Program-made: the position numbers and the translations under genes
From: Marchantia polymorpha subsp. ruderalis
Taxonomy: Eukaryota; Streptophyta; Marchantiopsida; Marchantiales; Marchantiaceae
DNA: 64,000 nucleotides
Reading direction: 5' to 3'
NCBI GenBank assembly: GCA_037833965.1
Contig: AP031358.1
Location: 12,346,001-12,410,000, forward strand
The notes under the pieces: model-generated
What the model was told of the DNA's origin: nothing
The model's input: only the letters and a program-made list of their open reading frames with translations
The model's database searches: none
Shown here: positions 10,910 through 18,592 of the stretch, in pieces
How the letters are laid out: each line of letters opens with the position of its first letter
Position numbering within the stretch: the stretch's first letter is position 1

Positions 10910-11770
10910 TGCAACCTCCGGGCTGACTCTCACTCAGGTCTACCTCTGATGGCTTTGTGGTAGCGCATCATGGTTCTAGAAGACTAGGATTCATACTCTC
11001 ACTCATGTCACAAACACCTTCTCTCACAAACTCTCATGTATCACTCCAACTCACACACACAAACTCTCCTCACATCACCCTCTTCACATAAACGCAAACA
11101 CACGTCGATACTCCAAGATACTCGAAAACTTCACTCCTTCATTATTGAAACAAGTCCTCACACATGACTCTCCAAACTTGCTTGAGAGGTGCTACTCTAC
11201 CTCTCTATTTATACTACTTGAGAAGTTACCATAGTAACATGTGGTAATTTCTCCTAACTTACTTTTACCTAGGTAAGTTTGACTAACCTTCTCTACGTGG
11301 CAACATGCCATTGGCCTACCTAAACCCTCTAGAAGCTTCCGGAATCCAAGGTTGAGGTGGCGACATGCCATTTGAAGCTTTTAAACTTCTACAAGCTTCC
11401 TAGCCACTAAGTCAACATTAGACTTAGTCTAGCCAATCATCTTTCATACATTTAGTCAAACCAATCAAATCCAAGCTTCTAGTCAAATATCTAATCCCTT
11501 GGAATCTAGAACTTTTGTATAAGACAAAATAGAAGTGCTCACTCCTTGTAAAAGACAAAATAGAAGTGCTCACTCCATTTTTCTAGAACTCCGCTAATTA
11601 CTCCGCCAACTATAGACATTGTAGCTAAACTTAGTCATGACTAGATAAACTTAGTTATAACTAACTAGTTTAGTCATAACTAGCTAGTCTTAGCTATGCC
11701 TTGGCTAATCATCCTTATTCCCTTGACCACTTCTAAGACTTAGTACATATGTGCAACACCCGGTCTTACA
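10910..11770 (-). repeat. Family C 5' LTR
   Basis: 861 bp, the partner of 3917-4777. A TATA-like TATAAATA lies at 11206-11213 on the minus strand and is the likely promoter of the element. The 31-bp direct repeat pair recurs at about 11515-11576. The right-hand copy of the target duplication GGCC follows at 11771. Confidence 0.95.
11206..11213 (-). promoter_or_regulatory. Probable TATA box of element C
   Basis: TATAAATA on the minus strand inside the 5' LTR, about 300 bp before the LTR/internal boundary in the sense direction. This fits a U3-R-U5 layout. Confidence 0.55.
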
Positions 11771-13136
11771 GGCCTCGAAGAGGAGATCCCCTTCCTCGCC
11801 GGCACACCTGCCCAACACCTGCGCCCAATTGCAAATTTCCCATCTCTCTGGGTGTGGGCGAAATCCGCGAGAAGGCTTGTGTCTCTCTTGCAGATACTCG
11901 CGCACCATCTCCGGACACGTCCAATTCCACCCCCAGAGGAGAAAATCGAGCTTCAGCCTCGTCAGCACATCTTGAAATGCGCGTAGACCGATCTGCGGCA
12001 CCCTGAGTGGAGACACTCGCAGTTGGGGAACCTTCGACATTGCGTTGCCTGCACACACAAACGTTCTCCCTTTCGCTCACTCTCTCACAATCGCCACTGC
12101 GCGTCGGCCACTCAAGCACTGACTGCTCACTCTCTCTGCGCTCGTTCAAGATCGCTACTCCCAATTCTTTCAAGGTCCGCCAAGATCCTTGTGCAACTCG
12201 TCTCCGCACTCTCTACTCTCACTGCAGGTCGCTCCGCCCTTGCGCGTAATCTTGGAACTGGAAATCGCAAAGTCAAGAATGAGAGAATGAGACTGGAACG
12301 CAGTCTTTTCTTCTCCGATTTCAAGAACGTCCAACGTTCTTACTGGTTGCAACGTACGCAGCCGGCTATACGGCTTAACGGTTCGCCCTTTGCATGCGCG
12401 AATTCACGTCTCCGCACTGCGCGCATTCGCATGCTTAAACGTTGAATTCTCCCGCCGCCGCCACCTTCCGGACTCGAGTCCGCTGCAGGGTATACGTCGG
12501 CCCTGTTGTCTTTTCCTAGCCCGCCCTTCTCCGGAGGCGTGTCGCCGCTGGCGCGTTCATTATCCGTCGGCGCCTTGCTGGAGGCGCACATCCAGCCGGA
12601 GCGAATTACGCCGGCGCGCAGTCGTACCGCCTATTTTGTCCTTTATGCCTCGTCCGTTGCTGCCAGCGCATATCCGTCAGCGCAACTCATGCCAGCGCAT
12701 CCGGCCGTCAGCGCCACGTCGGAGGCGTACATCCGACCGGCGCTTTCCTTCCATGAACAGCCGCCAAGGGCGCTTCCGACTCTGAGTTGGTTTCCTCCTG
12801 TGAGCGCGTGATTCCGCCGAAGGCGCATCGCCGAGGGCGTACGGGAATCCTTTCCGGCTGTGAACCCTAGCGCGAACGGCGCATGTCCGGCTACGAGTTT
12901 TCCGACGCTCATAACTTCTCCATTCCTGATCCATCTCCGGCGCTCTTGGACTCGTTAGAACGAGCGTCCCGAGCTCTTTCTAATGCAACTTCAACCAACT
13001 GGATCTACCGTGTATCCCGATTGTTATGAAGGTTTTCCCTTTCCGCGCTAGCGGCGCTTCGCCGAAGGCGCACTCATGGTCGGATGCCTTTAGAGGTCCG
13101 GGCCCTTCTCCTGACGTCTTTAGCAAAACCTCCTCC

Positions 13137-13201
13137 TGAGGTGTCTGCGCCGGAAGCGTAGCTTCCTTATACGCTAGAGGCGCGTGAGTAGAGACACCTC
13201 A
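13137..13201. repeat. 65-bp nested inverted repeat in U3 of family A LTR
   Basis: The outer arms TGAGGTGTCT and AGACACCTCA match perfectly. Inside them GCGCC pairs with GGCGC, and AGCGTA with TACGCT. It lies about 190-260 bp from the start of the LTR in sense order. It is present in the other A LTRs near 26377, 33457 and 55375. In A-3 one arm base differs in a way that would still allow a G-U pair in RNA. Confidence 0.75.
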
Positions 13202-13394
13202 AAAAGGAGCTTTTGCCGAAGGCGCCGAAGACGTTGGCGTTGGTACATCCGACTACGTGATTCTTTGTGCCCTCGTGACGATCTCATCAATCCACTCTAT
13301 TTAGCGTACCCTTCTCTAGCTACAAACACTGCTTTGGTACTAGTTTTCTAAAATTGTTTAAATTCTGTAAAAAAACAAAAAGTGTGTTACCACA

Positions 13395-14561
13395 CGGCTT
13401 CACGCTCCGCCGTCGTCGATTAAACTCTCACGCTCGAATTGGCGGATTTGAACTCCGCGAGCGTGTCACCCTCCGGACATGGGGGCGTAGCGCCGAAGGC
13501 GAGTTTTCCGCCTTGCGCGGTACACTTGTTCGTACCGCCCCTCGGCCAATCTCCTTCTGCCTTGACGCGTGTGTCCGCATGTCGGACAAAAATTCAACTC
13601 CTGCCTGTGCGCAGGCAGGAGCCTCGGCGGATTCTCCGCCGGCGCGGAACTTGAACATCCTCCTGTGCACAGGCGTTCGCCTGTGCGCAGGCGAATTCCG
13701 TCCGCGGCGCTGCGCTGGCGCGGAAGGCGTTGACCGTGGTCAGCCGTCTCCGTCCAGTCTGTCCGTTCCTTGTCTCTCCGTCGGCGCTTCCGCCGCCGCA
13801 ACTCCGTCCGTCCAAGAGCGCATCCACCCGTGCCGTCCGCACGGTCCGTACCTGTTGGATTACTCTGGCGGCTCTTCCGACGTACGCGGCGCTGCGCTGG
13901 CGCGGAAGGCGCCGTACACTTTCTACCTCACAAGGCGCATTTCTAGGGCCCAAGGCGGATTTTCCGCCGACGCCGAAGTGCCTGTGCACAGGCGAACGCC
14001 TGTGCGTAGGCGGACTTCGCGCCTTCCCTAACCCTACTTCGCCTGTGCACAGGCGAACGCCTTCGTCCGTGCATAGGACAAAACTTGAATCCCTCTTCCG
14101 CGTAGGCGGAATTCGCGCCGGTGGCGAACTCCTTCCGCCGTAGGCGACCGCCTCCGTTTCTTCCAGTAGCGATAACTCCCTAAGTCCTCGTCCGTTCCAA
14201 GCGTTCTTGGGCTCGTTAGAATCAGCGCGTCGAGCTCTTTCCAACGGGACCCTAACTTGGTCAAGGCGCCCGAGGGTTTACCTAATTACGGGGGTTTCCC
14301 TACAGCCGCGGACGCAACCTCCGAAGGCGGGTTTTGCGCCTTGTGCCGTAGAGATCCTAACTGCGGAGCTCGCAGGGAGGGTGGTGCCTGTCCTTGCTGC
14401 GGCACCCCAAATCCCAGATTCTACAAGATCCCTCGAGAATCCCCGCGATCTTCCGGATTCACTCTGTTTTGATGTACCGAAGGCTATTTACAATGCTGCC
14501 AGGGTACAGTTTTTCAAAAATGTTTTAATTTCCTCAAAATTGCCAAAAGTGGGGTACCACA
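13395..14561 (-). repeat. Family B LTR, U3-side part (host of the A element on its left)
   Basis: This is the first 1.17 kb of a B LTR in sense order (minus strand). It ends on the plus strand with GGGGTACCACA and is followed at once by the B polypurine tract. It begins exactly at an A insertion point: the intact sequence across the site is visible at 39925-39960. The other half of the site adjoins copy A-4 at 50760. It is non-coding U3, rich in the palindromes GCCTGTGCACAGGC, GCCTGTGCGCAGGC and GCCGAAGGC. Short overlapping frames here are not supported as genes. Confidence 0.88.
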
Positions 14562-14904
14562 TGCCCCCCTCCTCAATTGTGAGCGCCCACGCGAACACTC
14601 ACATGTGGTATTTCTTCAACCGCCACCCGTTCACTCGGGTGCCTAACAAATCGCCGGCCAGGTCCGCAAGTTGGATGGATCCATTCGGGAAGACTTCGAC
14701 AACCCTGTAAGGTCCCATCCACCTTAGGTGCAGTTTGCCTGGGAATCTGGCATGCCTGCTGTCGTAGAGCAATGCCAAATCACCCGCCTGCAGGAGTACC
14801 GGTTTGATCTTTTTATCGTATCTCTCCTTTCGGCGGAGCTGGATTTTCCTGGTGCGATCTTCGGCGTCTCTTCTCCTCTCATCCAGCAGCGTGACTTCCT
14901 GGCA
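14562..14904 (-). pseudogene. Family B pol fragment (integrase C-terminal end) with polypurine tract
   Basis: The polypurine tract (minus strand, GAGGAGGGGGGCA) and the last 90 or so codons of B pol, ending NGWRLKKYHM. The fragment matches 41098-41437. It is a remnant that adjoins a plus-strand B LTR fragment at about 14905. Confidence 0.9.
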
Positions 14905-15665
14905 CCTGTGGGTGACTGCCGATGCTCAGAGCCAGTGACTAGTTAGATACTTGAACAGTTTCGCCCCTACCCCTTCGAGTGTTTCTTTCTGATTGTACTC
15001 CTTTGGGATTTTTCCCCTGAATGCCAAAGTGAAGTTTTGCTACTTCTTGAAAGCCTTGGTTGTAAATTCAGGTTACGCTGCAGCAGGTGCCTTGAGGGTA
15101 ACCCCTGTAGTATTTCTGGGAATGACAAGTGCCTGAGAATTCAAACTCTTCAATAGACTGTTGTTGTGTTACTGGAATGTTTCTCCGTGAGTCCTTCAGT
15201 GCGGACCTGTGTTCTCTGCGCGTTTTGTGAGTTGAGAGTGTTGTTCACCGCGTAGGAGTGACTTCGATCCGAAGTAGGCAGTCCAAACCGGGTTTCCTAC
15301 ACTAGCAGCAAGCTAGTGGAAGTGTTGTAAAAGCCGGAGTTGGAAGTCACTGCCCGCAGCTTTGCCGAGTGTACTCGCGAGAGACTTTCCCCCTGAAATC
15401 TTGAGTAGAGGTCCTAACGGATCTCTGTGTTGTGTTTCTGTAGTTTCAGGTGTGTGTGTGTGTGTGTTACGCTGCACTGTGCGACCTCCGAGTGCGCTCC
15501 GAGTGGACACTTGCAGTATTTCTGGGAGTGACAGTCGCCTGAGAATTCAAACTCCTCAATAGTCTGTTAAAACGTGACACTTTGTACCCTGTGTGTTCCT
15601 CTGTCCCTGTGGGTTCGACCTTTCTACCACTATATTGCAGTTTTAGCCTTTAGTGGGTTATTACA
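14905..15665 (+). repeat. Family B 5' LTR, R/U5-side part
   Basis: This is the 3'-most 0.76 kb of a plus-strand B LTR, ending TAGTGGGTTATTACA directly before the internal region of the B element at 15666. It carries the (TG)n tract near 15450 and both copies of the 55-bp B-specific internal repeat. The matching upstream part of a plus-strand B LTR is at 33715-35673. Confidence 0.88.
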
Positions 15666-15687
15666 TAAGAAGCCGACAACTTCTTTT

Positions 15688-15705
15688 TGGCGCCGCTGCC
15701 GGGGA
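15688..15705 (+). other. Primer-binding site, tRNA-Asp type (family B)
   Basis: TGGCGCCGCTGCCGGGGA, the same as in family A. The 22-bp spacer at 15666-15687 contains the inverted repeat AAGAAG/CTTCTT. Confidence 0.85.
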
Positions 15706-15751
15706 CAGTTGCGTCAACACCGGGGTTTTTACGAGCAGCCATGCTCGGTGA

Positions 15752-18583
15752 ATGTCGACTGGGGCTAGCGGGAGCAACCTAAGTGCTAGAGCTGTCCGCA
15801 AGTTCCGACGAGATTCAGAGAAGGCCGTGGAAGAGACACGGCGTCAAAACAAGAAAACACCAAAAAGACTACCTAAGCCTAGTTCGGCCGACCTCCTTGG
15901 GGAACCTACCCCCGGCGACTCGGAACCAAACTTGGTGCTTACAGTTCTACTAGATATTCCTTGCACGGACCCGCCTCGTGAAGTAGAACCGACCGCCCGA
16001 GAACCGTCGACAGACACACCGATGGCGGACGGACAAGCCAATGTGCGGCTACCTCAGCCGATTACTAAACATTCCTACCCGAAGTACAAAGGGAGTGGGG
16101 ATGACGACGATGCAGATTCATACATCAAGTTGTTCGAATCGGTGTCTATTGCCAATCGCGAGATCGCAGACGACGACCGATTAAGGATCTTTCCAAGCCT
16201 TCTGCGGAAGAAAGCGAGGAGTTGGTACAATCACGAGAGCATCGATCCGACTGGGTTGACAACATGGGCCCAGCTGAAGGAGAAGTTCCTCCGCTGCTTC
16301 CGCGAGCTCGGCTACGACAGCCGGGTTTTGACAAAGTTACGTAATTTGCAGCGAGAGAAGAAGGAGAGTCTGCGTGACTACACTGAGAGATTTCTGGACC
16401 TCCTTGACAGAATACCGAAAACAGGACCAGGGTCCCCTTTCTCGGTACAACAAGCTGTGGATTGGTACGTGACCGGTTTAACTCGGGAGATGGAGACTTT
16501 TTGCCGACGCAGCAAGTGCGACACTATTGAGGATGTGATTGCATCGGCAGAAGCCTTCGAAACTTCCACTCTCAACCGAAGAGGGAGAGAGAGACGGGAG
16601 TCGAAGGAGCGAAAACCGAAGGGAGGGCGAAGACGACGTAGAGGTACAACTCCGTCATCGGAGGAATCGTCTTCGGACGAGAACCGTTCCTCATCCGAAG
16701 AAGAGGAAACCTCGTCGTCGGAGGAGGAGAAGAAGAGGAAGAAGCATGGGTCAGCGAAGAAAAAGGGCACCCGACGAGTGACTACGGACAGAGCGCCGGG
16801 AGACATAGCTTCGAAGATGGAGACCCTTGTGAAGGACTTCGCCGATCTCAAGGTTCAAGTGGTAGGCGGGCATGATCGCCGAAAATCACCCGGGAGAGTG
16901 CGAGCGAACTTATGGTGTACTACGTGCGGGGCGGTGGGACATGCAAACACCGAGTGCCATACCACCCGTCCGTCATATCCAGTCAACGCAGTAGAGTGGG
17001 CACAACCGTACTATGGAGAGCACCCTCAGTACTATGGAGAGGCTAGCGAAGAGACAGCCTACGCCGTCCAGTCGGTTCCTACCCCTCCTGCAGTTTCAGC
17101 AATGCAAGTCCCACGATATATTCCGGTGGATCGGGCCACTACAGTACCCGTGAGGCGGAGAGCACCTCCAGGGACGTTTGACCCACCGCCACCGCGAGCT
17201 TGTTATAATTGCGGGGAAGTTGGGCACTTCTCACCGCAGTGTCCCCATCCAAAAAGGCGAAACGATTATGCTCCGACATGTAGAAATTGCAAGAAGATCG
17301 GGCATACTGCGCCAGAGTGTGATCAGCCACCAGTCCCTCGGCCAGCGGTACGATTTGTGAACACTCCTGCCAAGGAGGACGTCCAAGTTAACCAGGTCGA
17401 AGTAGGTTCAGACGGGGATGACGAAGACGAAGAATGTCCGGCTGAAGAGGTTATGTGCGCACGGGTCGAAACTCGTAGTTCCAAGAAATCGAAGGAGCAA
17501 GAGCGTGACACTCGCAAGCACGAACGGAGAACCGACGACCGGACGGGAAAAGGGAAGGAGAAAACATCCAGCAAGTCCGACTTGCGACCTGCTCGGAAGT
17601 CTTCGGCTACGCGAGAGGCACCAGCAGTACGCCCCCGGACAGCAGTCGAGGACGAGCCAGTGCGCCTACTGAAACGGGACTATGCTCCGGATATCCGCAA
17701 CGAGGTAACCAACCTGTTGAAGGAAGCGATCCGCACTCAAAAGGACCCACCGCGGCCAGACTTGACATCCTCCCTTGGGGCGAAGTTGGCAGCCACCGTG
17801 GAACCTCGCAGAGCGTCGCCGACCCCGGCGACCCAACGCGCCCACTATGACTTGGTCGAAGATCTCGGGAGTCGAAAAGTGAACATCACGTTCAAGCAGC
17901 TCTTGGAGGACAATAAGACGTATCGGAGAATGTTGATGCTTTCGCTACGGCATCCGCGGAAGCCGCGCGCATCCACATCCTCTCAAGTATATCAAGTGGA
18001 GAGCGAAGACCAAGGGCCACCCGAGATCGATGTGGAAATAGCAGGGTGTTGTGTACGCAGGGTGCCAATCGACTCTGGATCAGGAGTCAACATAATGACG
18101 GAGGATACAGCGAGAGCCTTGGGGTTCAGTCAATACGAACCCTCGAAGCGTGTGTTGAGATTAGCGGATCAGACGCGGAGAATGCCTGCAGGTATGCTGC
18201 GCAATGTCAAGACAATCATCGGGGGTGCGGACTTTCGGTTGACGTATATCATCCTTCAACCGATGATGAAGCAGGGCTATGACGTTCTGCTCGGGCGACC
18301 ATGGCTATATGGCGCACAAGTCAGATGTGATTGGCGAAGGCATCGCCTTAAGTTTCCCCATCCTTCGGAACCGACCAAAACCATTACGGTGCCCTGGAAC
18401 AGGGTCAGACACGAAGGAGAGACCCCATCGACAAGTGCAGGTTACACATCGGGCGAGGACAGTGAGTCGACCGCGCGATCGGATTCCAGTGGTACCGAAT
18501 CCGATTATTTCGTGGGATTCGTTGCCTGCTGTTCGGTGGGAGAAGAAGAAGAGCCGGAAGCTATTCAGCCGGAAGACGAATAG
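15752..18583 (+). CDS. gag: Family B Gag-protease precursor (943 aa)
   Basis: Gag builds the particle and binds the element RNA; the C-terminal protease would mature it. The capsid-like region is at about 90-260 (KHSYPKYKG, ARSWYNHES, RDYTERFLDLLDRIP). An acidic/basic low-complexity stretch follows at about 270-350 (SSEEESS and KKRKK types). Three Cys-x2-Cys-x4-His-x4-Cys zinc knuckles lie at about 389-402, 484-497 and 510-523, more than the one or two usual in Ty3 elements. The protease motif is IDSGSG with the Asp near 774. The start is the first ATG 44 bp past the primer site, as in family A. The frame ends at a UAG in a known leaky-stop context, conserved in all B and A copies seen. It looks whole. 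Confidence 0.93.
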   Translation: MSTGASGSNLSARAVRKFRRDSEKAVEETRRQNKKTPKRLPKPSSADLLGEPTPGDSEPNLVLTVLLDIPCTDPPREVEPTAREPSTDTPMADGQANVRLPQPITKHSYPKYKGSGDDDDADSYIKLFESVSIANREIADDDRLRIFPSLLRKKARSWYNHESIDPTGLTTWAQLKEKFLRCFRELGYDSRVLTKLRNLQREKKESLRDYTERFLDLLDRIPKTGPGSPFSVQQAVDWYVTGLTREMETFCRRSKCDTIEDVIASAEAFETSTLNRRGRERRESKERKPKGGRRRRRGTTPSSEESSSDENRSSSEEEETSSSEEEKKRKKHGSAKKKGTRRVTTDRAPGDIASKMETLVKDFADLKVQVVGGHDRRKSPGRVRANLWCTTCGAVGHANTECHTTRPSYPVNAVEWAQPYYGEHPQYYGEASEETAYAVQSVPTPPAVSAMQVPRYIPVDRATTVPVRRRAPPGTFDPPPPRACYNCGEVGHFSPQCPHPKRRNDYAPTCRNCKKIGHTAPECDQPPVPRPAVRFVNTPAKEDVQVNQVEVGSDGDDEDEECPAEEVMCARVETRSSKKSKEQERDTRKHERRTDDRTGKGKEKTSSKSDLRPARKSSATREAPAVRPRTAVEDEPVRLLKRDYAPDIRNEVTNLLKEAIRTQKDPPRPDLTSSLGAKLAATVEPRRASPTPATQRAHYDLVEDLGSRKVNITFKQLLEDNKTYRRMLMLSLRHPRKPRASTSSQVYQVESEDQGPPEIDVEIAGCCVRRVPIDSGSGVNIMTEDTARALGFSQYEPSKRVLRLADQTRRMPAGMLRNVKTIIGGADFRLTYIILQPMMKQGYDVLLGRPWLYGAQVRCDWRRHRLKFPHPSEPTKTITVPWNRVRHEGETPSTSAGYTSGEDSESTARSDSSGTESDYFVGFVACCSVGEEEEPEAIQPEDE

Positions 18584-18589
18584 CAATTA
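18581..18589 (+). promoter_or_regulatory. Gag-pol stop with read-through context (UAG-CAR-YYA)
   Basis: TAG CAA TTA lies between the gag-pro and pol frames, which are in the same phase. The tobamovirus read-through consensus is UAG-CAR-YYA. The same arrangement recurs at 43970-43978 (TAG CAA TTA) and, with TAG CAA CTA, in family A at 58505-58513. I therefore read it as the family's expression strategy rather than a defect. Confidence 0.75.
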
Positions 18590-18592
18590 ACT

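Larger units (their letters stand above)
3917..11770 (-). mobile_element. Family C Ty3/gypsy retrotransposon, looks whole, nested in LTR A-1
   Basis: A 7,854-bp element with two 861-bp LTRs, TG...CA on both strands, a tRNA-Glu-type primer site, a polypurine tract, one long gag-pol frame and an extra small ORF between primer site and gag. The target duplication is GGCC (GGCCT if the terminal T is counted). The uninterrupted target is visible at about 54006-54016. The two LTRs look identical by eye, so the insertion is recent. Its base composition is clearly more AT-rich than the surrounding A and B LTRs. No break is seen in the main frame. Confidence 0.95.
1627..12058 (-). pseudogene. LTR-encoded coiled-coil protein of copy A-1, interrupted by element C
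   Basis: This is the A-1 copy of the long U3 ORF, described in full at 51723-54296. The coding sequence lies at 11771-12058 (N-terminal part) and 1627-3916 (the rest). Element C sits between the two parts, in the conserved N-terminal domain. The coiled coil and the basic C-terminal tail are present in the left part. Apart from the insertion this copy looks open and is almost identical to the one at 51723-54296. No function is known to me. Confidence 0.8.
665..13394 (-). repeat. Family A 5' LTR (copy A-1), split by a nested family C element
   Basis: The LTR runs on the plus strand from TGTAATAACCC to GTGTTACCACA, so in the minus sense it starts TGTGG and ends TTACA. Without the inserted 7,854-bp C element and its 4-bp target duplication it is 4,872 bp, the same as copy A-4. 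It carries the large U3 ORF, a TATA box at 1587-1593, a hairpin at 1565-1581, an (AC)n tract near 900 and short CTCGACTCGGAGG repeats near 820-880. The 5 bp beyond its right end, CGGCT, equal the 5 bp left of copy A-4. Confidence 0.92.

Noticed and set aside
1-13394. The window-edge A copies as two independent insertions of the same family
   Set aside because: Both would need the same target base in B LTRs with the same CGGCT duplication, and the edge copies match each other better than the two LTRs of one element do.
13354-14264. Overlapping frames of 130-225 aa on both strands in B U3
   Set aside because: They are Arg/Pro-rich, start in A LTR sequence or span palindromes, and are open in several frames at once. 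This is GC-rich non-coding LTR.
18584-18592. The stop between gag-pro and pol as a defect of the plus B copy
   Set aside because: All three visible A/B junctions have it, in a read-through consensus context and with the frames in phase.
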